NCBI RefSeq assembly: GCF_003121295.1
Contig: NZ_PHNC01000014.1
Location: 88,594 to 152,593, forward strand
From: Streptomyces orinoci
GTDB lineage: Bacteria > Actinomycetota > Actinomycetes > Streptomycetales > Streptomycetaceae
DNA: 64,000 bases
Direction of reading: 5' to 3'
The notes under the pieces were generated by a model. That model worked only from the letters and a program-made list of their open reading frames with translations. It did not search any database and was not told where the DNA came from. Both the position numbers and the translations under genes were made by a program. This document shows positions 25,727 to 33,173 of the stretch, one piece after another (within the stretch, counting starts at the first letter, position 1; each line of letters begins with the position of its first letter).

Positions 25727-26701
25727 GTGCACAACGGACTGGATGTGCTGGATCCCGACTCCAGACGCGGCCGGATCTACCGGCTGCTGATCAGCCATCC
25801 CGGTGCGCCGGCCCGGCTGCTGGCCGCGCAGGCCGGGCTCAGCGAGGCCGTGGTGCTGGCGGTGCTGGAGGAACTCGCCGCCGAGGGCATCGCGGTGACC
25901 ACCGGTCCCGAGCCCCGGTGCTGGGAGGCGTTATCACCCCTGCAGGTGGTGGAGACGCTGCTGCAGCGCGAGGCCGCCCGGCAGGCCGAACTCCGGCGCA
26001 CCGGCGCCGAGCTGGAACGGCTCTACCGCTTCGCCCGGCGGGACGCCGGCCACTATGGCGCACTGGAGGTGGTCCAGGGCAACGCCCAGGTCCTCACGGT
26101 CGTCCGGCGGCTCCAGACCGCCGCGCGCCGGCAGGTCAGGGTCATCGATATGCCCCCGTACTCCGGCCCGCCGGATCACTACCCGGTCCAGGAGACGCTG
26201 CAGCGCGAGCGGATGGCCGCCGGGGTGGTCTACCGGGTGATCTATCACGGCTCCGCCTTCGACGATCCGATCGCGGGCCCCAATATGGCGCGCATGATCG
26301 AGGCCGGGGAGCAGGCCCGGACCCTGCATGAGCCGCCCATGAAGCTGGCCCTGGGCGATGACGACCTGGCCGTGATCACCCTCGCCGCCGACGACCGGCC
26401 CGGCGCCATCGCCCTGCTGATCCATCCCTCCAGCCTGTTCCGGGCGCTGTCCAATGTCTTCGAAACCCTGTGGAACCTGGCCGTACCGGCCTCGGCGGCC
26501 GGTGTGGACACCCGGATCGACGCCCGGGACCGCCAGATCCTCACCCTGATGGCCAGCGGCGCCACCGACGACGCCATCGCCCGGCGGCTGGGCCTGGGCC
26601 GGCGCACCGTGGTCCGGCGGGTCTCCGCCCTGGTGTCCGGGCTGGGTGCCACCACCCGCTTCCAGGCGGGGGTACAGGCCGCGCGGCGCGGCTGGCTGTG
26701 A
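25727..26701 (+). CDS. LuxR/TrmB-type helix-turn-helix regulator
   Basis: The GTG at 25727 follows AGGGGG and gives 324 residues. The N-terminal 60 residues are a TrmB-like winged helix (RIYRLLISHPGAPARLLAAQ). The middle domain resembles the PLD-like sensor domain common in these regulators (VRVIDMPPYSGPPDHYP). The C-terminus is a LuxR-type DNA-binding domain (ILTLMASGATDDAIARRLGL). This two-HTH plan is a large Streptomyces family of unknown ligands. It is divergent from the secreted esterase. Confidence 0.82.
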   Translation: MHNGLDVLDPDSRRGRIYRLLISHPGAPARLLAAQAGLSEAVVLAVLEELAAEGIAVTTGPEPRCWEALSPLQVVETLLQREAARQAELRRTGAELERLYRFARRDAGHYGALEVVQGNAQVLTVVRRLQTAARRQVRVIDMPPYSGPPDHYPVQETLQRERMAAGVVYRVIYHGSAFDDPIAGPNMARMIEAGEQARTLHEPPMKLALGDDDLAVITLAADDRPGAIALLIHPSSLFRALSNVFETLWNLAVPASAAGVDTRIDARDRQILTLMASGATDDAIARRLGLGRRTVVRRVSALVSGLGATTRFQAGVQAARRGWL

Positions 26702-26812
26702 GCGGACATAGACCGCCGGGGCGCCTCACCCGTTCTCCGGACGCCGGCGTGCCGGGCCGGCGGGAGCGGCATCTACTGATGCCGGGGCCGGTCGCCGATC
26801 ACCGGAGGGTCA

Positions 26813-29050
26813 GTGTCCGTTCCGGACGAGCCACAGCCCAGTGCGCCGGCCTGGGGCAGGCTGGGGGCCCTGGGCGAGTGGTGTGCCCGCCACTTCCCGG
26901 TGGTGCTGGCCGGATGGCTGCTGGTGCTGGGCGGGGTGGCGGGGCTGAGCCGGGCGTTCGGCGGGTCCTTCTCCGATGACTTCACCCTGCCCGGGGTGCA
27001 GTCGGTACGGGCGATCGGGGTGCTCCGGGCCCACGATCCGGCCGCCGGCGGCTACAGCGCCCCGGTGGTACTGCACGATGCCGGGCATCCGCTGACCACC
27101 GTCGCCGGCCGGATCAACCGGGCGGCCGCCCAACTGCGCCGGCTGCCGCATGTCCTGGCCGTCCAGAACCCCCTGCCCCCGCCATCCGCCGCCGCGGTGC
27201 CACCGCCGCCGCCGACCCCCGCCCGGCGGGCCCTGTCGCCGCTCTCCCCGGACGGCCGGACCGGCTACCTCACCATCCGCTTCGACAGCACGCCCCTGCT
27301 GCTCGGCCAGGACTATCTGCGGGGGATCGACCGGGCCGTGGCACCGCTGCTGGCGGCCGGCGTACAGGTGGAGTACGGCGGGCCGCTGGGCGAACTGGCC
27401 CGGCCCCTGCCCAACGACCGGGTGAGCGAACTCATCGGCATTGGCGCGGCCGTGGTGGTGCTGCTGGCCGGGTTCGGCAGCGTGGTGGCGGCCGTCCTGC
27501 CGCTGCTCACCGCGCTCTTCGGAGTGGTCACCGGGCTGGCCTGCCTGGGCCTGCTGGCCGCCGCCTTCACCTTCTCCACCGTCTCCCCGACCCTGGCCAC
27601 CATGATCGGCCTCGGGGTGGGCATCGACTACGCCCTCTTCCTGATCACCCGGCACCGCCAGCACCTCATCGACGGCCTGGACCCGGTGGCCGCCGCCGGC
27701 CGGGCCATGGCCACCAGCGGCCGGGCCGTGGTGGTCTCCGGCTGTACGGTCATCGTGGCGCTGGCCGGACTCTGGGTCAGCGGCATCTCCCTGGTCGGCA
27801 AGCTGGGCACCGCCGCCGCCCTCACCGTCATCACCGCGGTGCTCACCGCCCTCACTCTGGTCCCCGCCCTGCTCGGCCTGGCGGGCCGGCGGATCGACCG
27901 GCTCCGGGTGCGGACCCCGGTGGCCGAGGCCGACCCCCGGGGCGCCGCGCCCCGGCACACCGGCCGGCACCGCTACGCCCGGCGCGTCCAGCGCCGCCCC
28001 TGGGCCTTCCTGGCCGGCGGCCTGGCCGCCACGGCCGTACTGGCCGTACCGCTGTTCTCCATCCAGCTCGGGCACATCGGCGACGGCGCCGACCCCACCG
28101 GCTTCACCGACCGCCGTGCCTACGACCTGATCTCCACCGCCTTCGGCCCCGGCGCCAACGGTCCGCTGACCATCGTCATCGACCAGAGCACGGTGCCCGC
28201 CTCCCGGCGGCCGGCCCTGGCCAAGCACGCCCAGCACACCCTGGCCCACCTGCCCGGCACCGTCACCACCACCGCGCTGCGGCCCACCCCCGACGGCAAG
28301 GTCCTCACCGCCACCACCATCGCCACCACCGCCCCGCAGGACGCGGCCACCACCCGCCTGGTCAACCGCCTCCGGGACACCGTGCTGCCCAAGGCCGTGG
28401 CGGGCACCTCCGCCCATGGCTATGTCACCGGCACCACCGCCGTGCAGGTGGACTTCGTCGATATGGTCGCCGGCCGGCTGCCGCTGATCATCGGGGTGGT
28501 GGTCGCCCTGGCCTTCCTGATCATCCTGGCCGTGTTCCGCGGTCTGCTGGTGGCCCTCAAGGCAGCGGTGCTCAATGTGGTGTCCATCGCCGCCTCCTAT
28601 GGCGTGATCGTCGCCGTCTTCCAGTGGGGCTGGGGCAGTGGTGCCCTGGGAGTCAGCCAACCGGTGCCCATCGAGAGCTTTGTGCCGATGATGATGTTCG
28701 CCATCGTCTTCGGGCTGAGCATGGACTACGAGATCTTCCTTCTCACCCGGGTCCATGAGTCCTGGCTGCGCACGGGCGATACACCCGAGAGTGTCGCCCG
28801 CGCCCTGGAGACCACGGCGCGGGTCATCACCTGCGCCGCGCTCATCATGACCAGCGTCTTCGCCGCCTTTGTCAACAGCCCGGTGATCGTGGTGAAAATG
28901 CTGGCCGTCGGACTGGCGGTCAGCGTCCTCATCGACGCCACGCTGATCCGCCTGGTGCTGGTGCCGGCGACCATGACCCTGCTGGACCGGGCGAACTGGT
29001 GGCTTCCGGGGTGGCTGGACCGTGCATTGCCGCGGCTGCGGCGTTTGTGA
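26813..29050 (+). CDS. MMPL-family (RND-type) membrane exporter
   Basis: The gene starts with GTG at 26813 and encodes 745 residues, the usual MmpL size. It has an N-terminal membrane helix, an extracytoplasmic domain, and two bundles of helices. Each bundle has the family charge motif: GIDYALFLITRHR in the first half and SMDYEIFLLTRVHE in the second. A proline-rich stretch near residue 125 lies in the first external loop. These proteins export lipids, siderophores or drugs using the proton gradient. The cargo is unknown. Confidence 0.87.
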   Translation: MSVPDEPQPSAPAWGRLGALGEWCARHFPVVLAGWLLVLGGVAGLSRAFGGSFSDDFTLPGVQSVRAIGVLRAHDPAAGGYSAPVVLHDAGHPLTTVAGRINRAAAQLRRLPHVLAVQNPLPPPSAAAVPPPPPTPARRALSPLSPDGRTGYLTIRFDSTPLLLGQDYLRGIDRAVAPLLAAGVQVEYGGPLGELARPLPNDRVSELIGIGAAVVVLLAGFGSVVAAVLPLLTALFGVVTGLACLGLLAAAFTFSTVSPTLATMIGLGVGIDYALFLITRHRQHLIDGLDPVAAAGRAMATSGRAVVVSGCTVIVALAGLWVSGISLVGKLGTAAALTVITAVLTALTLVPALLGLAGRRIDRLRVRTPVAEADPRGAAPRHTGRHRYARRVQRRPWAFLAGGLAATAVLAVPLFSIQLGHIGDGADPTGFTDRRAYDLISTAFGPGANGPLTIVIDQSTVPASRRPALAKHAQHTLAHLPGTVTTTALRPTPDGKVLTATTIATTAPQDAATTRLVNRLRDTVLPKAVAGTSAHGYVTGTTAVQVDFVDMVAGRLPLIIGVVVALAFLIILAVFRGLLVALKAAVLNVVSIAASYGVIVAVFQWGWGSGALGVSQPVPIESFVPMMMFAIVFGLSMDYEIFLLTRVHESWLRTGDTPESVARALETTARVITCAALIMTSVFAAFVNSPVIVVKMLAVGLAVSVLIDATLIRLVLVPATMTLLDRANWWLPGWLDRALPRLRRL

Positions 29051-29066
29051 GGGTCTCCTGACTGCG

Positions 29067-29127
29067 GTTTCGTTCCCTGTGCGGGCCTTCTTGGGCCGGT
29101 CGCGCAGTTCCCCGCGCCCCTAATGGG
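29067..29127. repeat. Dispersed intergenic repeat, copy 2
   Basis: GTGCGGGCC is followed by GGTCGCGCAGTTCCCCGCGC and then CCCTAATGGGGCC. The same elements occur at 35014-35075, and in reverse orientation at 18984. The end of the copy runs into the stop of the MetRS gene. It sits between two convergent genes, where it may act as a bidirectional terminator. Confidence 0.65.
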
Positions 29128-30622
29128 GCCCCAGCCGTGGGAAGAGCGGGGCTGCCGGGGGCAGCACACCCTGGACCGGGGTGCACTGGCGGGCCAGACT
29201 GGCGGCGGCCGAGGGGAGGAAGGGGCGGAGTTCACCGGCGAGGAGACGGCAGGCACCGGTCAACGCCACCAGTACCGCGTCCAGTTGACCGTCGTCACCA
29301 TCCCGGGCCAGCTCCCAGGGGCGGGTCCGCTCGATACAGCGATTGGTCTCTTCCACCACCGACCACAGGGCGGTCGTGGCCGCCCGGAAGTCATAGGCGG
29401 CCAGGGCGCTTTGGACGCGGCCGGGCACCAGCCGGCAGACCTCGGCCAGCGGCTCGGTACCGGGAGCGCGGCCCGGGACGGCGCCGGGCAGCCGGCCCGC
29501 ACGATAGCGGTGCGCCATCGACACCACCCGGTGGGCCAGATTGCCCAGGCCGCCCGCGAGTTCGGCATCCGCCCGGGCCACCAGCCGGTCCCGGGTGAAG
29601 TCCGTGTCACCGATGCGCGGCACTTCTCGCAGCAGCCACCAACGCACCGCGTCCGTACCGTAGTCGGCGACCAGCCCGGCCGGATCCACCGTGGTACCGG
29701 CCGACTTGCTGATCTTCCGGCCGTCCACCGTGAGGTAGTCATGGACCAGGATCTCGGTGGGCAGCGGCAGCCCGGCGGACAGCAGCATGGCCGGCCAATA
29801 GACCGCGTGGAAGCGCAGAGCTCCCTTGCCGACCAGATGGATCCGCCGCCCGTCACCCGCCCACCAGGTGCCGAAGTCCGGGCCGGAGGTGCCATAGCCG
29901 AGGCTGGTGATGTAGTTGCCCAGGGCGTCCCACCAGACATAGACGACCTGGTCCGCGTCGCCGGGCACCGGAATGCCCCAGCCGCGGGCCCGGGTCCGGG
30001 AGCGGGAGACGGAGAAGTCGCGCAGCCCGCCGGCGATCAGGGCCAGCACCTCGTTGCGGCGCTGCTCCGGCTGGATGCGCAGCCGTCCGCCGGCGATCAG
30101 GTCGTGGAGGGCATCGGCGTAACGGGACAGCCGGAAGAACCAGTTCTCCTCGGCCACTCGCTGTGGCTCGGTGCCGTGTTCGGGGCAGCGGCCGTCGAGC
30201 AGGTCCGCCGTGTCGTAGAACTGCTCGCAGCCCACACAGTAGAGCCCCTGGTAGTGGGCGCGGTAGAAGTCACCGGCGGCCCGGCAGCGCTGCCAGAGAC
30301 GCTCCACGCCGGCCCGGTGGCGTGGGTCGCGGCTGGTGCGGATGAAGTCGTCGAAGGACAGTCCCAGCGGTTCGCCGAGGGCCGCGAACGCGGCGGCATT
30401 ACGGTCCACCAGCTCTGCCACACCGATGCCCGCCGCCTCGGCGGCCAGTACGTTCTTCAGCGAGTTGTCATCGGTGCCGGTGAGCAACCGGACCTCCTCG
30501 CCCGCTCGGCGGCGGTGCCGGGCCAGCACATCCGCCTGGACGAGTTCCAGGGCGAAGCCCAGATGGGGACGGGCGTTGACATAGGGGATGGTGGTGGTGA
30601 TGTAGCTGCGTGGGATGGTCAT
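29120..30622 (-). CDS. Methionyl-tRNA synthetase (short form)
   Basis: The 500-residue protein starts at an ATG after GGAGGAGG. It has the class I signatures HLGF (residues 20-23) and KISKS, and the methionine-pocket strand TTTIPYVNA. A single zinc knuckle (CVGCEQFY, then CPEH) is present. The C-terminal tRNA-binding domain found in larger MetRS proteins is missing. It charges tRNA-Met with methionine. Whether it is the only MetRS or a second, inducible copy cannot be told here. The upstream region carries a methionine-codon leader peptide and alternative hairpins, which points to control by Met-tRNA supply. Confidence 0.85.
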   Translation of the reverse strand: MTIPRSYITTTIPYVNARPHLGFALELVQADVLARHRRRAGEEVRLLTGTDDNSLKNVLAAEAAGIGVAELVDRNAAAFAALGEPLGLSFDDFIRTSRDPRHRAGVERLWQRCRAAGDFYRAHYQGLYCVGCEQFYDTADLLDGRCPEHGTEPQRVAEENWFFRLSRYADALHDLIAGGRLRIQPEQRRNEVLALIAGGLRDFSVSRSRTRARGWGIPVPGDADQVVYVWWDALGNYITSLGYGTSGPDFGTWWAGDGRRIHLVGKGALRFHAVYWPAMLLSAGLPLPTEILVHDYLTVDGRKISKSAGTTVDPAGLVADYGTDAVRWWLLREVPRIGDTDFTRDRLVARADAELAGGLGNLAHRVVSMAHRYRAGRLPGAVPGRAPGTEPLAEVCRLVPGRVQSALAAYDFRAATTALWSVVEETNRCIERTRPWELARDGDDGQLDAVLVALTGACRLLAGELRPFLPSAAASLARQCTPVQGVLPPAAPLFPRLGPH

Positions 30623-30668
30623 GGGAGCCTCCTCCAGCGAGCCGGGGCTCCGCCCGGCGCACGCGGAA

Positions 30669-30689
30669 GAGGCCCCGTCCCGGGGCCTC
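30669..30689 (-). terminator. Attenuator terminator hairpin in the MetRS leader
   Basis: On the minus strand GAGGCCCCG and CGGGGCCTC form a perfect 9-base stem with a 3-base loop, followed by TTCC. It lies 20 bases after the leader-peptide stop and 46 bases before the MetRS ATG. Its left arm (GCCCCG) is also complementary to CGGGGC inside the end of the leader peptide (30715-30720), allowing an antiterminator. Confidence 0.7.
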
Positions 30690-30708
30690 GGATGGTCAAG
30701 CGTCCGTG

Positions 30709-30765
30709 TCAGCAGCCCCGTTGACGAGGCATCATCGAGCGCTGGGGTACGGACGCGGAGTTCAT
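30709..30765 (-). CDS. Predicted leader peptide of the MetRS attenuator
   Basis: An ATG at 30765 opens an 18-residue frame, MNSASVPQRSMMPRQRGC, ending in TGA. Codons 11 and 12 are both ATG. The ATG is 7 bases past a -10 hexamer, so the transcript would be leaderless and translated from its 5' end, as is usual for actinobacterial attenuators. Bases 10-17 of the frame (GCGTCCGT) are perfectly complementary to bases just past the stop (30700-30707), giving the protector hairpin. The bases of codons 16-17 can pair with the terminator's left arm. The features are seen directly; the mechanism is inferred. Confidence 0.65.
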   Translation of the reverse strand: MNSASVPQRSMMPRQRGC

Positions 30766-30772
30766 GTGCCGG

Positions 30773-30802
30773 ACGCTAGCGGGCCACCGGGGGCCCGGGC
30801 AA
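30773..30802 (-). promoter_or_regulatory. Promoter of the MetRS leader transcript
   Basis: On the minus strand TTGCCC (30797-30802) and TAGCGT (30773-30778) are separated by 18 bases. The predicted start falls at or one base before the leader-peptide ATG at 30765. Confidence 0.6.
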
Positions 30803-30848
30803 GCCCATTGGTGCGCCTACCGTGGGCGGCCGCGGCGCAGTTGAACAG

Positions 30849-31568
30849 TCAGGCCCCGCCGACCACCCGCCGGGCCAGCACCGCCCCGGGGCTGCTCTCC
30901 AGCAGTGCGTCCGCCAGGGCCTGCCCCGCCGCGTCCAGCGCGGCGTCGTCCAGCGGAGCCAGTGCGTCCAGGATGAAAACGGCCCGGGTGGTGTCATGGG
31001 TGAGCCGGGTGCGCGTGCACTGGCGCCAGTTCCAGCGGCGGCAGGTCACACCCCGGTCGTCCCGCCACACCACCTCGCCCGGCGGGCAGTGCTCGATGGC
31101 CGGCTCGCCGGCCGCCGTGGTCTCGAAGACCTCCTCGCCGGTGGTGCGCACCAGCCGGGCCGGACCGGCGTAGTGGTCCAGGTCCTCGCCGCCCAGCGGC
31201 AGCACATGGGCCACCGAGATCGCGTTGTAGATGTCGGTGAGCCGGTCCACCCGCGGCAGCCCGGCCTCCGCCCGGCGCAGCAGGGCCTCGGCGCTGGGCC
31301 GGGTGCGCTGCGGCTTGGCGCCGAAGGCGCGGAAGGCGTCCCGCCAGGCGGCCAGATGCGGATGCTCCTCCACGGGGGTGTGGGCGAGCCAGGCCCGCGC
31401 GGTCTCCTCGGCCGCGGCCAGCAGCCGCTCGCTGGTCCGGTCGCTCGGCCCGGGGCGCAGCCCTTCGGCCGCTATCACCAGGGCGCGGTAGTCCGGGCGC
31501 AGCTGATGCACCGCGGGGTCGATGGCCACGGTGTCCAGCCAGGCTTTGAGGTCGGTGGTCTCGGCCAT
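30849..31568 (-). CDS. Free-standing B3/4 (PheRS-editing-like) domain protein
   Basis: The ATG at 31568 after GGAGG gives 239 residues. The core (about residues 50-220) is a B3/4 domain, the fold that edits mischarged tRNA in the beta subunit of phenylalanyl-tRNA synthetase. Visible blocks are VDRLTDIYNAISVAHVLPLG, DHYAGPARLVR and CRRWNWRQCTRTRLTHDT. Stand-alone copies are widespread and may edit or bind mischarged tRNA in trans, but few have been tested. It lies just upstream of, and on the same strand as, the MetRS gene, which has its own promoter. The partnership is suggestive only. Confidence 0.8.
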   Translation of the reverse strand: MAETTDLKAWLDTVAIDPAVHQLRPDYRALVIAAEGLRPGPSDRTSERLLAAAEETARAWLAHTPVEEHPHLAAWRDAFRAFGAKPQRTRPSAEALLRRAEAGLPRVDRLTDIYNAISVAHVLPLGGEDLDHYAGPARLVRTTGEEVFETTAAGEPAIEHCPPGEVVWRDDRGVTCRRWNWRQCTRTRLTHDTTRAVFILDALAPLDDAALDAAGQALADALLESSPGAVLARRVVGGA

Positions 31569-31589
31569 GAGCCCTCCAGGCGCAATATT

Positions 31590-31614
31590 GTGTACCGGAT
31601 AGTGCTGTGTACCG
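31590..31614. promoter_or_regulatory. Direct-repeat element between the B3/4 and GNAT genes
   Basis: GTGTACCG occurs at 31590-31597 and again at 31607-31614, a 17-base period, in an A+T-richer patch (CAATATTGTGTACCGGATAG). It lies in the shared promoter region of two divergent genes. It may bind a regulator or be part of overlapping promoters; CAATAT on the minus strand is a possible -10 for the B3/4 gene. Confidence 0.4.
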
Positions 31615-31670
31615 TACCAGGCGAGGGAAAAAGACGGGCATCGCCGGCTCGGCGCGGCCAGACTGCGGGC

Positions 31671-32243
31671 ATGCCGAACATCAACCCGCCCCATATCCGA
31701 CCGGTCCGGGACGAGGAGCTGCCCCTGCTGCGGGAGATCGAGCGAGCGGCGGGCGAGCGCTTCCGCGAGATAGGGATGCCGGAGGTCGCCGACGACGAGC
31801 CGCCCGCGCTCTCCGTGCTCGCCCGCCACCAGCGGCAGGGGCTGGCCTGGGTCGCCACCGACGCCTCCGGCACACCGGTCGGCTATCTCCTGTCCTCCTT
31901 CGCGGCGGGCGAACCGCATCTGGACCAGGTCTCGGTGCTCCCCGCCAACTCCGGCCAGGGCATCGGCCGTTCACTGATCGACCGGCTCGCCGAGCGCTCC
32001 GCCGCGCGGGGCGCCACGGTGCTGACCCTGACCACCTTCGCCGAAGTCCCCTGGAACGCGCCCTACTACCTGCGCTGTGGCTTCGAGGTGATGGCCGAGG
32101 AGGAGCTCAACGGCGCATTGCGCGCCATACGGGAAAGGGAGGCCGCCCAGGGCCTGGACCGCTGGCCGCGGGTGTGTATGCGCCGTCCCCTCAGGGGAGT
32201 TCAGACCAGGCCGAATACATCGATGTCCTCGGCCAGGGGCTGA
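31671..32243 (+). CDS. GNAT-family N-acetyltransferase
   Basis: The 190-residue protein has the acetyl-CoA-binding motif VSVLPANSGQGIGRSLID and the beta-bulge strand VGYLLSSF. The late APYYLRCGFEV segment is typical of the fold's final helix and strand. The ribosome site is weak. Its 3' end overlaps the 3' end of the convergent PIN gene by 43 bases. The acceptor substrate is unknown. Confidence 0.8.
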   Translation: MPNINPPHIRPVRDEELPLLREIERAAGERFREIGMPEVADDEPPALSVLARHQRQGLAWVATDASGTPVGYLLSSFAAGEPHLDQVSVLPANSGQGIGRSLIDRLAERSAARGATVLTLTTFAEVPWNAPYYLRCGFEVMAEEELNGALRAIREREAAQGLDRWPRVCMRRPLRGVQTRPNTSMSSARG

Positions 32244-32611
32244 TACCGGCCGGGATCGGTGGTGAAGACGGTCCAGCCGGAGGGCACCGCGATGGCGGCG
32301 GTGTGGGCCAGCGCCGGGTCGTCCAGACCGTACCGGCGCATCATCGCCCCCGCGGCCTCCACGGCCGGCAGGTCCAGCGGGCGGATCAGTACCGAGGGGC
32401 CGCAGCGGGCCAGCAGCAGTTCCAGCGCGGAGCGCGCCCGGCCCGGCTTCTCCCGCTCGGCCAGCACCAGTTCGCTCTGCGGCACATTGACGGTGACCGC
32501 GTGCCAGCTCCAGCGGTCGGTGAGCACCTCGTGCTCGATGCGGTAGCCGGTGCACAGGTCGGAGAGGAACCCGGCGTCCAGGACGACCCCGGTCACACCG
32601 TCAGGGCTCAT
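32201..32611 (-). CDS. PIN-domain protein, VapC-like toxin candidate
   Basis: The 136-residue protein overlaps the upstream small gene by the ATGA arrangement. It begins VVLDAGFLSDL, giving the first PIN acidic residue. Further acids lie in QSELVL, GLDDPALAHTAAIA and FTTDPG, as expected for the metal-binding nuclease site. VapC toxins cut RNA and are neutralised by the product of the preceding gene. The N-terminal acid is followed by Ala-Gly rather than the more usual Thr/Ser, so activity is plausible but unproved. Confidence 0.75.
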   Translation of the reverse strand: MSPDGVTGVVLDAGFLSDLCTGYRIEHEVLTDRWSWHAVTVNVPQSELVLAEREKPGRARSALELLLARCGPSVLIRPLDLPAVEAAGAMMRRYGLDDPALAHTAAIAVPSGWTVFTTDPGRYQPLAEDIDVFGLV

Positions 32612-32919
32612 GCGGCGCTGCTCCGGCGGGTGGCGATGTACTGCTCCAGGGACAGCCTGGTCCGCTGGTTGGTGGCGTCATCGGCCCACTGCCGGGCCAG
32701 CGTCATCCGGTCCTCGTCCAGCCCGAAGTCCTGGCGCAGCCGTTCATCGCTCTCGCGGTGTCTGCGGTCACGGTCGATCTGACCGGCGAGCGTTCTGGTG
32801 ACGAAGGCCGACACGGACTCGATGACATTGGCGTCCTTCATCCCGCGCAGCTGCTCGGCGAGCTCCCTCGGCACGGTGATGCTGATCCGCTCGTAGTCGG
32901 GGGTCTTCTCTTCGCCCAT
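32608..32919 (-). CDS. Ribbon-helix-helix-type antitoxin, VapB-like
   Basis: Starting at the ATG at 32919 gives 103 residues. The N-terminal strand and helices (YERISITVPRELAEQLRGM, then VIESVSAFVTRTL) resemble the ribbon-helix-helix DNA-binding fold. The C-terminal half is charged and would wrap the toxin. There is no ribosome site; instead TAATAT lies 7 bases upstream, implying a leaderless mRNA. A 15-base perfect palindrome sits just upstream, the expected autoregulatory operator. Its stop overlaps the PIN gene start. Confidence 0.75.
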   Translation of the reverse strand: MGEEKTPDYERISITVPRELAEQLRGMKDANVIESVSAFVTRTLAGQIDRDRRHRESDERLRQDFGLDEDRMTLARQWADDATNQRTRLSLEQYIATRRSSAA

Positions 32920-32926
32920 GGCCGAA

Positions 32927-32958
32927 ATATTACTGGACGGGACCCGGGTAATACCCGG
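32927..32958 (-). promoter_or_regulatory. Leaderless promoter and palindromic operator of the vapBC-like pair
   Basis: TAATAT at 32927-32932 is a strong -10 placed for transcription to start at the antitoxin ATG. The perfect palindrome CCGGGTAATACCCGG (32944-32958) covers the expected -35 region. Binding of the toxin-antitoxin complex there would shut off the promoter. The remaining bases up to the CDF gene (32959-33173) are locally A+T rich; an imperfect repeat TGAATATGCGCTTCA at 33120-33134 is the only other element. Confidence 0.6.
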
Positions 32959-33173
32959 CTTCCTTGCGGCTCGGCGGGGCCCGCCGCGGCGCCCGGCGCC
33001 CACACCCGGCGGACACCGGCCGGGCGCGCCCTCCCGCCGGCCGCAACCCGGATATCGATAACCGTATTCAGAAAAAGCCTTACCGAAAACCGTCTCCATT
33101 GCAGCCTTTGCCGATTCCTTGAATATGCGCTTCACTTCCCTGGATGTCACGGGCGAGTTCCCAGGGGGTATTC

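Noticed and set aside
30623..30848. A T-box riboswitch before the MetRS gene
   Set aside because: The conserved T-box bulge and specifier loop are absent, and the region is too short. The leader-peptide attenuator explains the sequence better.
33120..33134. TGAATATGCGCTTCA as a metal-sensor operator for the CDF exporter
   Set aside because: The TGAA-N7-TTCA pattern fits ArsR-type sensors loosely, but it is short, imperfect and unsupported by an adjacent sensor gene.
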